64,000 nt of DNA from positions 1-64,000 of the forward strand of contig NZ_LRRB01000074.1 in NCBI RefSeq assembly GCF_001646865.1, in the 5' to 3' direction. Positions 1 to 10,275 of this stretch are shown piece by piece; the first letter of the stretch is position 1, and the number at the start of each line of letters is the position of its first letter. The notes under the pieces are model-generated. The model ran no database searches. It was not told where the DNA came from and saw only the letters and a list, made by a program, of their open reading frames with translations. Source of the stretch: Aldersonia kunmingensis (GTDB lineage: Bacteria > Actinomycetota > Actinomycetes > Mycobacteriales > Mycobacteriaceae). Position numbers and translations under genes: made by a program.

Positions 1-49
1 GGGTCCGGGTGCAAAACTTCGCACCCACGAACATAATTCGCCCCGGCCG
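1..49 (-). repeat. Degenerate inverted copy of palindromic repeat family 1
   Basis: Read on the minus strand, this stretch resembles the first half of the repeat at 63-130: GGGGCGAATTATGT is followed by a GGGTGCGAAG / TTTTGCACCC hairpin. It therefore looks like a shorter copy facing the better copy. The left end is cut by the window edge, so its full extent is unknown. The match is by eye and imperfect. Confidence 0.45.
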
Positions 50-62
50 TGCCCCCGCAAAC

Positions 63-130
63 GGGTGCGAATTATGTATCGGGGGGCGAAGTTTCGGCCC
101 CCGAAACAAGGTTTACACCCGGGAAGGGCG
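63..130. repeat. Palindromic dispersed repeat, family 1, copy A
   Basis: The repeat is about 68 bp. Outer arms GGGTGCGAA and TTTACACCC flank an inner hairpin GGGGGGCGAAG / TTTCGGCCCCC, and it ends in CGGGAAGGGCGC. Near-identical copies occur at 9574-9640 and 41949-42012. This copy starts 9 bp past the sufT stop codon, so it probably folds in the suf transcript and may end it. No encoded protein is evident. Confidence 0.75.
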
Positions 131-138
131 CGTACGGT

Positions 139-498
139 CTAGACGGTGAAGCCGAGCGCCCGCAGCTGCTCGCGGCCATCCTCGGTGATCTTGTCCGGGC
201 CCCACGGCGGCATCCAGACCCAGTTGATCTTCAGCTCGCTGACGAGGCCGGCCTTCACCAGTGCGTTGCGCGACTGGTCCTCGATCACGTCGGTGAGCGG
301 GCAGGCGGCCGAGGTCAGGGTCATGTCGAGCACCGCGGTGGCCTCGTCGTCCTCGAGCGTGATGCCGTAGACGAGACCCAGGTCGACGACGTTGATGCCG
401 AGTTCGGGGTCGACGACGTCACGCATCGCCTCTTCGAGGTCCTCGAGCAACTTCATCGACTCCGGGGACTGCGGGGTTGCCGATTCGACTTCGGTCAT
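139..498 (-). CDS. sufT: SufT-like Fe-S assembly factor (MIP18/DUF59 family)
   Basis: A 119-residue cytosolic protein of the DUF59/PaaD family, thought to help mature Fe-S proteins. The family motif DPELGINVVDLGLVY lies at about residues 30-44. The conserved Cys is C66 in TSAACPL, and the C-terminal WMPPWGPDKITEDGREQL block follows. I chose the ATG at 498 because an AGGAGG box stands just upstream; a longer frame to 561 exists but lacks this support. It is the last gene of the suf operon, 70 bp after sufU, matching the position of Rv1466 in M. tuberculosis. The exact client proteins of SufT cannot be read from sequence. Confidence 0.93.
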   Translation of the reverse strand: MTEVESATPQSPESMKLLEDLEEAMRDVVDPELGINVVDLGLVYGITLEDDEATAVLDMTLTSAACPLTDVIEDQSRNALVKAGLVSELKINWVWMPPWGPDKITEDGREQLRALGFTV

Positions 499-568
499 GA
501 TGCCTCCTGTGTTTTGCGGGACACCCGCACCCGGTCGGCTTTCATGAGTAGGGCTTCGCAATTATCAC

Positions 569-1018
569 TCATGACGCCTCCGTGTCTTGAATACGGACGA
601 CAGCGTCCTTGAACGCCATCCAGCCCAGCAATGCGCATTTTACGCGCGCCGGATACTTCGCCACACCGGCGAACGCGATACCGTCGCCGATCACGTCCTC
701 GTCACCCTCCACGGTGCCGCGACTGCCGATCATCTCGTTGAACGAGTCGACGACCTTGAGCGCCTGCTGCACAGGCAGGCCGATGACCTGATCGGTGAGC
801 ACAGAGGTCGACGCCTGGCTGATCGAGCAGCCCTGCCCGTCGTAGGAGACGTCGGCGACGTTGCCGTCCGCGTCGATGTGCACGCGCAGCGTGACCTCAT
901 CGCCGCAAGTGGGGTTCACGTGCTGCACCTCGGCACCGAACGGCTCGCGCAGACCGCGATTGTGCGGGTGTTTGTAGTGGTCCAGGATCACTTCCTGGTA
1001 CATCTGCTCCATGCGCAT
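569..1018 (-). CDS. sufU: SufU, zinc-dependent sulfurtransferase partner of SufS
   Basis: A 149-residue IscU/NifU-like protein. In actinobacteria and Firmicutes SufU takes persulfide sulfur from SufS and passes it to SufBCD. The zinc ligands are visible: C38 and D40 in CGDE, C64 in QGCSIS and C128 in VKCALL. The SufU-type insertion between C64 and C128 is present (residues about 85-110). It lies 3 bp after the sufS stop, so the two are probably cotranslated; an in-frame ATG two codons later (1012) is an alternative start. Length and motifs fit the family fully. Confidence 0.95.
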   Translation of the reverse strand: MRMEQMYQEVILDHYKHPHNRGLREPFGAEVQHVNPTCGDEVTLRVHIDADGNVADVSYDGQGCSISQASTSVLTDQVIGLPVQQALKVVDSFNEMIGSRGTVEGDEDVIGDGIAFAGVAKYPARVKCALLGWMAFKDAVVRIQDTEAS

Positions 1019-1021
1019 GGT

Positions 1022-3171
<2,150 letters not shown>

Positions 3172-3206
3172 AAAAGTTCCTCGTGATTATTCGATAAGTC
3201 GTTGGG

Positions 3207-4388
3207 TCAGACGCCGACCGCGGCGAGCTCGGCCTCGATGGCGGCGGAGAGTCGATCGCGCACCTCGGGAACCGGGATCCTGCCGATGATCTCGTTGAAG
3301 AAGCCGCGCACCACCAGGCGGCGGGCCTGGTCCTCCGGGATACCGCGAGCGCGCAGGTAGAACAGCTGCTCGTCGTCGAAACGCCCGGTGGCACTTGCGT
3401 GTCCGGCACCGATGATCTCGCCCGTCTCGATCTCGAGGTTGGGCACCGAGTCGGCGCGCGCACCATCGGTGAGCACCAGGTTGCGGTTCACCTCGTAGGT
3501 ATCGGTGCCCTCGGCCTCGGCGCGGATGAGCACGTCACCCACCCACACGGTGTGCGCGTCGGGCTTGCCCGATTCCGGGTCACCCTGCAGCGCGCCGCGG
3601 TAGGACACGTTCGACTTGCAGTGCGGCTGCGAATGATCCACCAGCAAACGCTGTTCGAAATGCTGACCGTCGTCGGCGAAGTAGACACCGAGCAACTCTG
3701 CGTCGCCGCCGGGCCCGTCGTACTTCACGGTTCCGGTGAGGCGCACCACGTCCCCGCCGAGGGTGACCACGGTGTGCCGCAGCAGGGCGTCACGACCGAG
3801 TCGCGCGTGGTGCGCGGTGGCATGCACGGCGTCGTCGGCCCAGTCCTGCACCGCCACGACGGTGAGGGTGGCGCTGTCACCGATCACGAATTCGATGTTC
3901 TCGGCGTAGGTTCCGCTGCCACGCTGATCGATCAGCACGGTCGCCTTGGCGAAGTTACCGAGACGGATCTGCAAGTGCCCGAACGCCGTCTTGCCCTCAC
4001 CCGGGCCGGTGATCAGCACGTGCAGCGGCTCGGCCACCTCGATCTCATTGCCGACCGAGATCACGGTCGCCGTAGCAAACGACGAATATGCCTGCGCTGC
4101 AACCCGATCCGCCGGGACGCCGGCGGCACCGAGGCGGCTGTCATCACGACCGACCGTCTCGATTGTCACGCCGTCGACCTGATCGACGGCCACCTCGGCG
4201 GCACCGTCGGCGGTCGCGGTGCCGTCGTGCAGGCCGTGCAGGCGGCGCAGCGGGGTGAACCGCCACGCCTCGTCACGACCCGAGGGCACCTCGAAAGCGT
4301 TCACGTCGAACGACGTGAAGACCTCGCCCTTGTTTGCCGCGGGGGTGCGGGCTTCCGCCGCAGCCGCCACGTTCTCTGTGGACGTCAT
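3207..4388 (-). CDS. sufD: SufD, scaffold subunit of SufBCD
   Basis: 393 residues of the SufB/SufD beta-helix family. The C-terminal block GRFDDEQLFYLRARGIPEDQARRLVVRGFFNEI is the family hallmark and holds the His/Arg surface that meets SufC. The ATG at 4388 directly abuts the sufB stop codon with no spacer, so translation is likely coupled. It acts in the cytosol in a SufB1C2D1 complex and supports iron entry. Nothing appears missing. Confidence 0.95.
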   Translation of the reverse strand: MTSTENVAAAAEARTPAANKGEVFTSFDVNAFEVPSGRDEAWRFTPLRRLHGLHDGTATADGAAEVAVDQVDGVTIETVGRDDSRLGAAGVPADRVAAQAYSSFATATVISVGNEIEVAEPLHVLITGPGEGKTAFGHLQIRLGNFAKATVLIDQRGSGTYAENIEFVIGDSATLTVVAVQDWADDAVHATAHHARLGRDALLRHTVVTLGGDVVRLTGTVKYDGPGGDAELLGVYFADDGQHFEQRLLVDHSQPHCKSNVSYRGALQGDPESGKPDAHTVWVGDVLIRAEAEGTDTYEVNRNLVLTDGARADSVPNLEIETGEIIGAGHASATGRFDDEQLFYLRARGIPEDQARRLVVRGFFNEIIGRIPVPEVRDRLSAAIEAELAAVGV

Positions 4389-5825
4389 TTAGCCGACGGC
4401 CCCTTCCATTTGCAGCTCGATGAGGCGGTTCAGTTCGAGCGCGTACTCCATCGGCAGTTCCTTGGCGATCGGCTCGACGAAACCGCGCACCACCATCGCC
4501 ATGGCCTCGTCCTCGGACAGCCCGCGGCTCATCAGGTAAAACAGCTGGTCGTCGCTCACCTTGGACACGGTGGCCTCGTGACCCATCGTCACGTCGTCCT
4601 CGCGGATGTCGACGTAGGGGTAGGTGTCGCTGCGGCTGATCGTGTCCACGAGCAGCGCATCGCACTTCACCGTCGACCTCGAGCCGTGTGCGCCCTTGTT
4701 GATCTGCACGAGCCCGCGGTAGGAAGCCCTGCCGCCGCCGCGCGCGACCGACTTGCTCACGATGGTCGAGGAGGTATTCGGCGCCAGGTGCAGCATCTTC
4801 GCGCCGGTGTCCTGGTGCTGGCCCTCGCCGGCGAACGCGATGGAGAGCACCTCGCCGCGGGCGTGCTCGCCCATCATCCACACGGCCGGGTACTTCATGG
4901 TGACCTTGGAGCCAATATTGCCGTCGATCCACTCCATGGATCCGCCGGCCTCGACCTTGGTGCGCTTGGTGACGAGGTTGAACACGTTGTTCGACCAGTT
5001 CTGGATCGTCGTGTAGCGGCAGTGGCCGCCCTTCTTGACGATGATCTCGACGACCGCGGAGTGCAGCGAGTCGGACTTGTAGATCGGTGCCGTGCAGCCC
5101 TCGACGTAGTGCACCGAGGCGCCCTCGTCGACGATGATCAGGGTCCGCTCGAACTGGCCCATGTTCTCGGTGTTGATCCGGAAGTAGGCCTGCAACGGGA
5201 TGTCGACCTTCACACCCGGCGGCACGTAGATAAACGATCCGCCGGACCAGACGGCGGTGTTCAGCGCGGAGAACTTGTTGTCACCGGCCGGGATGACCGA
5301 GCCGAAGTACTCCTGGAAGATCTCCGGGTGCTCCCGCAGGCCTGTGTCGGTGTCGAGGAAGATGACACCCTGCGCCTCGAGATCCTCACGGATCGAGTGG
5401 TACACGACCTCGGACTCGTACTGCGCGGCGACACCGGCGACGAGGCGCTGCTTCTCCGCTTCCGGGATGCCCAGCTTGTCGTAGGTGTTCTTGATGTCCT
5501 CGGGTAGATCCTCCCAGGACGCGGCCTGCTTCTCGCTCGACCGGACGAAGTACTTGATGTTGTCGAAGTCGATCCCGTCGAGGTTGCTGCCCCAATTCGG
5601 CATCGGCTTGCGATCGAAGATCCGCAAGGCCTTGAGCCGCGTCTCGAGCATCCATTCGGGCTCGCTCTTCTTCGACGAGATGTCGCGGACGACAGCCTCC
5701 GACAGACCGCGCTGCGCGCTCGCGCCCGCTACGTCGGAGTCGGCCCAGCCATAGCCGTATTTGCCGAGGGAGTCGATCGTCTCCTCTTGGGTCAACGGTG
5801 GTGTCACCTGGTCTGCGACAGTCAT
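4389..5825 (-). CDS. sufB: SufB, main Fe-S cluster scaffold
   Basis: 478 residues, the full length for SufB. Conserved cysteines include C244 in VEGCTAPIY and C388 in STVKCDALL, the latter in the region known to act in cluster assembly. The [26 protein letters not shown] block near the C-terminus matches the SufC contact. M. tuberculosis SufB contains an intein; this one does not, since the reading frame runs through without interruption. The ATG overlaps the sufR stop by 4 bp (ATGA). Confidence 0.97.
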   Translation of the reverse strand: MTVADQVTPPLTQEETIDSLGKYGYGWADSDVAGASAQRGLSEAVVRDISSKKSEPEWMLETRLKALRIFDRKPMPNWGSNLDGIDFDNIKYFVRSSEKQAASWEDLPEDIKNTYDKLGIPEAEKQRLVAGVAAQYESEVVYHSIREDLEAQGVIFLDTDTGLREHPEIFQEYFGSVIPAGDNKFSALNTAVWSGGSFIYVPPGVKVDIPLQAYFRINTENMGQFERTLIIVDEGASVHYVEGCTAPIYKSDSLHSAVVEIIVKKGGHCRYTTIQNWSNNVFNLVTKRTKVEAGGSMEWIDGNIGSKVTMKYPAVWMMGEHARGEVLSIAFAGEGQHQDTGAKMLHLAPNTSSTIVSKSVARGGGRASYRGLVQINKGAHGSRSTVKCDALLVDTISRSDTYPYVDIREDDVTMGHEATVSKVSDDQLFYLMSRGLSEDEAMAMVVRGFVEPIAKELPMEYALELNRLIELQMEGAVG

Positions 5826-6652
5826 CGCACTCCTTCCGGAGTCTCGGTGGCCGGTGCGGGCTGCGCATCGGCCTGGGTCGTGCTGGGCTGAGTCTTGCCG
5901 GTCCTGGGTTTGGCCCTGGCCGGCGGGGCGTTCGGCACCGCAAGCAGCGGCACGTTGGTAGTGCAGGCGTCATTGCCGTTCGCGATGGTCGCCAACCGCT
6001 GGACGTGAGTGCCGAGCAGCTCGCGGAATGCTTCCATCTCCGCCTCGCACAGCTCGGGGAACTCCTCGGCGACGTGCGACACCGGGCAATGATGCTGGCA
6101 CAGCTGCACGCCGCTACCGACCGTGCGGGTCGACGCGGCGAAGCCGGCCGACGAAAACGCGTCCGCTATCTCGGCGGCTTTGGCGGAGGTGGCTTCGGGG
6201 GTGTGCTCGGCGACCGGATCGATATCGGCTACCACGGCCTGGACCTGCTTGCGGGCGAAATCCTTTATCGCGGCCTCACCACCGACCTCGCGCAATTGCC
6301 GCATCGCGGCGCTTGCCAAGTCATCGTAGGTGTGGCCAAGCCGGGCCCGGCCACTCGCGGTGAGCTGGTACTGCTTGGCGGGACGTCCACGGCCCTTGTG
6401 CTGCCATGCTGCGGGCTGCATCGCACGCGCCTGACCACCGTCGATCAACACATCGAGATGGCGACGTACTCCGGCAGCGCTCAGACCGAGTCGCTCACCG
6501 ATTGCGGTCGCCGTGATCGGGCCGTCTTCCAGCAACAACCGCACCACGGCGGCGCGCGTCTGACCATCGCCGGGAACCTGGGCGCCGGACGCTGCGGGCA
6601 TGGTGTCGCCACCGGCCCCGACCTGCGTCTGCGTCGCTCCCACGGTTTTCAC
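5822..6652 (-). CDS. sufR: SufR, Fe-S-sensing repressor of the suf operon
   Basis: 276 residues with an N-terminal winged helix (about 30-105) and four cysteines, C185, C189, C202 and C230. The spacing of 4, 13 and 28 residues equals what I recall for the cluster ligands of M. tuberculosis SufR (Rv1460). Holo-SufR represses the operon when Fe-S supply is adequate. The only in-frame start near the operator is GTG at 6652; an upstream ATG at 6657 runs into a stop at once. An internal ATG at 6601 (residue 18) is an alternative. It is the first gene of the operon and controls its own promoter. Confidence 0.93.
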   Translation of the reverse strand: MKTVGATQTQVGAGGDTMPAASGAQVPGDGQTRAAVVRLLLEDGPITATAIGERLGLSAAGVRRHLDVLIDGGQARAMQPAAWQHKGRGRPAKQYQLTASGRARLGHTYDDLASAAMRQLREVGGEAAIKDFARKQVQAVVADIDPVAEHTPEATSAKAAEIADAFSSAGFAASTRTVGSGVQLCQHHCPVSHVAEEFPELCEAEMEAFRELLGTHVQRLATIANGNDACTTNVPLLAVPNAPPARAKPRTGKTQPSTTQADAQPAPATETPEGVR

Positions 6653-6665
6653 AACATAAGTGTGA
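6649..6665 (-). promoter_or_regulatory. Predicted SufR operator over the sufR start codon
   Basis: On the minus strand the sequence is ACACT-TATGT-TGTGA, preceded by TC. It also forms the palindrome TCACA-N7-TGTGA. From memory, the mycobacterial SufR site is ACACT-N5-TGTGA, so the match is exact. The GTG start of sufR (6652-6650) lies inside the TGTGA half. No good Shine-Dalgarno box stands just upstream, so the mRNA may be leaderless and repression may also block translation initiation. Confidence 0.75.
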
Positions 6666-6849
6666 CGGAATTACTTCCCGCATTCCAGTAAGGGTGCCCT
6701 TGCGTGAGAATCCCCACTGCGTTGACCGGGCGATTCGATCGCAGATAGACGAGTATTTCGGAGTTCGTGACCGCCGAGGACTACCTTCCGTAACCACGCA
6801 ATCTGGCCGGGCTGCGGGAAGCCGCGGCCGATTGCACCTTTTGCGGGGT

Positions 6850-6893
6850 GAATGGAAGCATTCGTCCCGTCCAACGCAACAAATCTTCCATTC
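6850..6893 (-). repeat. Palindromic dispersed repeat, family 2, copy A
   Basis: A 44-bp element with perfect 9-bp outer arms GAATGGAAG and CTTCCATTC. Its core matches, in inverted orientation, the copy at 23204-23251 (shared core GAAGATTTGTTGCGTT). It starts 22 bp after the SDR stop codon, so it may act as a terminator for that gene. Confidence 0.75.
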
Positions 6894-6915
6894 GCGGAGG
6901 GGTCGCGGAGCGTCG

Positions 6916-7758
6916 TCAGGACGGATTGCCCTTGGCGGCTACCGCGGACCGCTGCCGGAGAGACGCGATGACGCCACCGTCGTTGAGGATGTCGGTGCCC
7001 GTCAGGTAGCCCGCTTTGTCGCTGGCGCAGAACGCCAGGAGATCCGCCATTTCTTCCGCCGTTCCCCATCGCGGAACCGCGGCCGCTTCCACCATGGCGC
7101 CGGCGCCAGCTTCAGCCTCCAGCCGGCCCATCTCGGTATCGATCGATCCGGGCGACACCGAAACGATGCGCAATCCGCGGCCGTTGAACCGTTCGGCCTG
7201 GGACGAGCTGTACCACTTCACGAACGCCTTACTGATCGGGTACGCGATGCTCGAGCGCTGCTCCTCGGCGACCACACTGCACGCCGCCAACATCTCCGCG
7301 ACGAACTTCTCCTCGTCGTCGAACGCGAGCGAGAAATGCTGTTCGGGGAGCATCTCCGCGGGCAGCAGATGGGCAGCCATCGACGCCACGTTGACGATCG
7401 CCGCACCTTCAGCCGCAACATCGCAGAAGGCCTCGTTGACCTTGAGTGTGCCAATCGCATTGGTGCGCATGACGTATTCGGCAGCTCCCATGCTGGGACT
7501 GACGCCGGCGGTGTGGATCACCGATGCGATCGAGCCAAGGCCCGCCGCGGTCTCGAACAAATCCGCGACGGCACGACGGTCTGTGACGTCACAGTTGACC
7601 GCCTTCGCTGCGATTCCTTCACGTTCCAGCACCTGGAGCGCGGCCTCTAGCTTGGCGGCTCGAACGTCGCACAACACAACCTCGTGAGTGCGGCCCACCA
7701 CCTTGGCCGTGGCCAGGCCCATTCCGCCCGCGCCACCCGTGATCACCGATACCGACAT
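6916..7758 (-). CDS. Short-chain dehydrogenase/reductase
   Basis: 280 residues with a Rossmann fold. The NAD(P) motif TGGAGGMG is at residues 7-14, NVASMAAHL holds the active-site Ser region, and YPISK gives Y173 and K177. After the catalytic Lys comes VSPGSIDTEMG, typical of classical SDRs. The ATG at 7758 puts the nucleotide-binding motif at the usual place; a TTG at 7785 would add nine residues without support. The insert LPAEMLPEQHFSLAFDDEEKF between Ser and Tyr is longer than in most SDRs, so the substrate pocket is probably large. The neighbouring esterase may share a pathway, but nothing shows which substrate. Confidence 0.88.
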   Translation of the reverse strand: MSVSVITGGAGGMGLATAKVVGRTHEVVLCDVRAAKLEAALQVLEREGIAAKAVNCDVTDRRAVADLFETAAGLGSIASVIHTAGVSPSMGAAEYVMRTNAIGTLKVNEAFCDVAAEGAAIVNVASMAAHLLPAEMLPEQHFSLAFDDEEKFVAEMLAACSVVAEEQRSSIAYPISKAFVKWYSSSQAERFNGRGLRIVSVSPGSIDTEMGRLEAEAGAGAMVEAAAVPRWGTAEEMADLLAFCASDKAGYLTGTDILNDGGVIASLRQRSAVAAKGNPS

Positions 7759-7812
7759 TTCTGCTTTTCCCTTCCCTGAAGCCAATTCGTCCGGACGTCA
7801 CAACGATCCCGG

Positions 7813-8859
7813 TCAAGACCCGATCAGGCCCAACTGTCGATAGACGTCGTCGCGGACGAAGAATCCTTCGGGCGACACCGGGAGCGCCCAGTCGTGGATC
7901 AGACCTTTCCGGAGAACGAAGTGCAGGTTGTCCGCGCCTTCGGCGTGCGCCCGCTGCTGCAACCGAGCCGCGTCGGGAGCGAGCATTTCCAGCGATCCCG
8001 AGTAAATCCACGTCGGCGGCAGACCCTCGAGCGATCCGTACAGCGGGCTGACCATCGGATCGGTAAGGCTGAGCCCACCCGCCCAGCTCGGCAGGTCCGC
8101 ACCCACCGCCTCACGATTCAGGACCGGGTCTTTGACCGAGCCGATGTTGGGGTTGCTGAATGAGAGGTCAAGCACGGGTGACAGCAACACCATGCTCGAC
8201 GGAACTGGCTCGGCACGTCGGACGAGTTCTTGACCGATTGCCAATCCCAGTGTGCCGCCTGCCGAATCCCCGTACACACTGACGTTGCGCACGCCGTGCG
8301 CGGCGATTTGACCCGAAACAAGATCGGCCAGCTTCGGAATAACGCTGTCGGCGGTCCCTCCATTGGTCGGCGCGAGCGGATAGATCGGCACGCTGACCGT
8401 CGCTCCGGTCGCGTGGGCCAGCCACACGTAATCGACCCAATGTATGGCTGTGGCTTCGATGGAGAAGGCTCCACCATGGAGGGCAACGACCTGCTTGCCG
8501 GACGGATTCGCGGGCCGCAGCGTCAACACCTGCATTCCCGCGAAGTCGGATCGCTGCACGTCGAGTCCCAGCGTCAAGAATGGCGGTGGGCTGGTACTCG
8601 ACGCCAATCGAGCGAAAGTGGTGAAGGCATCGAAGCCAAGCATCTCCGTCACCGACGTGGCGGCTCTCAGTCCCTCGACCAACGCTTGCGTGACAATCGA
8701 CGGATCGCCGGTGAACGCGCTGTCCCACTTGGGCTGCTGCACAACGGTTGCCGGGTCGGCCGAGGCCACACCGCTCCCGGTTGCCACCAGGGCACCCATC
8801 CCCAGCGATACGGCCAGCGCCCCCACATGGCGTACGAATCCCGGTTGCATGGGTCCCAT
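7813..8859 (-). CDS. Secreted alpha/beta-hydrolase (HSL-type esterase/lipase)
   Basis: 348 residues. A Sec signal peptide with likely cleavage after VASA (about residue 34) indicates export. HGG at 128-130 is the oxyanion motif and GDSAGG (197-202) holds the nucleophile S199; the acid is likely D in LAPDAARL and the base H in LIHDWAL. This is the hormone-sensitive lipase group, which in mycolata includes many Lip proteins that cut short acyl esters. An ATG three codons in (8850) is an alternative start. It is divergent from a TetR gene with an operator-like palindrome between them, so the pair probably forms a regulated unit. Confidence 0.85.
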   Translation of the reverse strand: MGPMQPGFVRHVGALAVSLGMGALVATGSGVASADPATVVQQPKWDSAFTGDPSIVTQALVEGLRAATSVTEMLGFDAFTTFARLASSTSPPPFLTLGLDVQRSDFAGMQVLTLRPANPSGKQVVALHGGAFSIEATAIHWVDYVWLAHATGATVSVPIYPLAPTNGGTADSVIPKLADLVSGQIAAHGVRNVSVYGDSAGGTLGLAIGQELVRRAEPVPSSMVLLSPVLDLSFSNPNIGSVKDPVLNREAVGADLPSWAGGLSLTDPMVSPLYGSLEGLPPTWIYSGSLEMLAPDAARLQQRAHAEGADNLHFVLRKGLIHDWALPVSPEGFFVRDDVYRQLGLIGS

Positions 8860-8891
8860 GTATACAACCGCGACCGGACCAGCGGAAGTCT

Positions 8892-8914
8892 TTACGAGAA
8901 AAATTGTCTTGTAA
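8892..8914. promoter_or_regulatory. Inverted repeat, candidate operator of the divergent TetR
   Basis: TTACGAGA-N7-TCTTGTAA has 8-bp arms with one mismatch and an A/T-rich centre. It lies between the esterase start (8859) and the TetR start (8940), the usual place for a TetR site controlling both promoters. Confidence 0.55.
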
Positions 8915-8939
8915 TTCCGGGCGACCGTAAGCTCGCGGC

Positions 8940-9560
8940 ATGACCGAAGCGCGCCGGGGCCGTCCGCGCAGCCGAGAGGCGCACAACGCGATCCTCGCAG
9001 CCACCCGCGCTCTGCTCGTCGAGTGCGGGTACGCCGATGTCTCGATGGACCGAGTCGCCGAACAAGCCGGCGTCGGGAAGCAGACGGTGTATCGGCGGTG
9101 GCCGTCGAAAGCGCCTTTGGTGGCCGAAGCGATCATGGACGCCTACGGCGCTCCGGACGCGGTGGTATCGATACCCGACACCGGTGACATCGCAGAGGAT
9201 CTGCGCACATTGATGCGTCAGGCCGCTGCCTTCGCTGCGTCACCGGATAACGCAATCCTCCTGCGCGCCCTCGCTGCAGCTGCGGCTGACGACCCCCACG
9301 ATGGCGATTCCCTCTATCGACAACTCACCGGCCCCCAGCGCGATGGCGTCGTGGCCCGGCTGCGCCAAGGGGTCGATGCCGGCCAGGTACGCGCAGACGT
9401 CGACCTGGGTGCGGTCGCGGACGCGCTCGTAGGTGCGCCGCTGTATCGCGTACTTACTCGTGCCACCGCCACGGGCGAGGCGATGTCGCACTTCGACGGG
9501 CTGATTGACGTGCTCACCAACGGATTTCGACCCAAACCAGGGGTATCGACACTCGCTTGA
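8940..9560 (+). CDS. TetR-family transcriptional regulator
   Basis: 206 residues. The helix-turn-helix is at about 17-60: ILAATRALLVECGYADVSMDRVAEQAGVGKQTVYRRWPSK is a typical TetR DNA-binding domain. The C-terminal domain (about 75-200) contains LRTLMRQAAAF and ends in a helical dimer region as in the TetR_C_16-like regulators. Divergent from the secreted esterase with 80 bp between the starts, so it most likely represses that gene and itself. The ligand is unknown. Confidence 0.9.
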   Translation: MTEARRGRPRSREAHNAILAATRALLVECGYADVSMDRVAEQAGVGKQTVYRRWPSKAPLVAEAIMDAYGAPDAVVSIPDTGDIAEDLRTLMRQAAAFAASPDNAILLRALAAAAADDPHDGDSLYRQLTGPQRDGVVARLRQGVDAGQVRADVDLGAVADALVGAPLYRVLTRATATGEAMSHFDGLIDVLTNGFRPKPGVSTLA

Positions 9561-9573
9561 GGACGGCGCTCCC

Positions 9574-9640
9574 GGGTGCGAAATGTGTAAAAGGGGGCGA
9601 AATTTCGGCCCCGGGAAGAATGTTTGCACCCGGGAAGGGC
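9574..9640. repeat. Palindromic dispersed repeat, family 1, copy B
   Basis: GGGTGCGAAATGTGTAAA, then an inner hairpin GGGGGCGAAATTTCGGCCCC, then TTTGCACCCGGGAAG. The outer arms GGGTGCGAA and TTTGCACCC pair with one mismatch. It fills the gap between two convergent TetR genes and could work as a two-way terminator. Confidence 0.8.
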
Positions 9641-9657
9641 ACTGAACGACGGCGGAT

Positions 9658-10266
9658 TCAGTCGGTCAACGACGGCATCTTGAGTGCCGCATGCAGCGTT
9701 GCAGCCCACGTCTGCGCGATCTCACGCCGCCGCACGGAGTCGTCGTGCAGCACATCGGCCAGGGCGAGGCCACGGGCGAGGTCGAGGGTTGCCTGCACGA
9801 GGTGGTGCGTGGTCGGGTCGGAGTCGTCGACGCCGAGCGCCTCGATCGCCAGTCGGTGCACGCTGCGACCGAACCTCGCCTCGAGTGGGACGATCCGCTC
9901 GCGCAGGGCAGGGTCCGCCGCCGCCGCGGTCCAGACCTGCAGCGCCGCCTTGAACAGCGGGCTCACGTAGTACTCGACGAGTTGTGCGACCAACTCCTCC
10001 GTGCGCCCCTGCCCTGCCTGTGCCGTCAACCTTGCCGACGCGGCCGACGTCCGACTCTCGAACATCACCTCGAGCGCGGCGGTGATCAGGTCCTCCCGCA
10101 CCGGGAAATGATGTTGCGCCGCACCGCGCGACACTCCGGCCCGCTCGGCGACGACGGCGACAGTTGTTGCACCCCAGCCTAATTCGGCCAGGCAGTCGAC
10201 CGTCGCCGACAGCAGGCGCGCCCTTGTGGCGCGACTGCGGTCCTGCTTCGGTTCACGGCTGGTCAT
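9658..10266 (-). CDS. TetR-family regulator of the acyl-CoA operon
   Basis: 202 residues. The DNA-binding domain spans about 10-56, with TVAVVAERAGVSRGAAQHHFPVREDL as the recognition region. It lies 9 bp after the enoyl-CoA hydratase gene and is read in the same direction, so it is very likely part of the operon and regulates it. A good operator candidate is the palindrome at 19608-19627 before the first gene. An acyl-CoA intermediate would be the natural ligand, but this is inference. Confidence 0.88.
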   Translation of the reverse strand: MTSREPKQDRSRATRARLLSATVDCLAELGWGATTVAVVAERAGVSRGAAQHHFPVREDLITAALEVMFESRTSAASARLTAQAGQGRTEELVAQLVEYYVSPLFKAALQVWTAAAADPALRERIVPLEARFGRSVHRLAIEALGVDDSDPTTHHLVQATLDLARGLALADVLHDDSVRRREIAQTWAATLHAALKMPSLTD

Positions 10267-10275
10267 CTCGGCAGC

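Noticed and set aside
3399-5507. Long plus-strand open frame of 702 codons across sufD-sufB
   Set aside because: It lies antisense to two certain genes and shows only the His/Arg/Val-rich composition of a high-GC shadow frame.
4389-5825. Intein in SufB, as in M. tuberculosis
   Set aside because: SufB has its plain length and runs through C244 and C388 without an insert.
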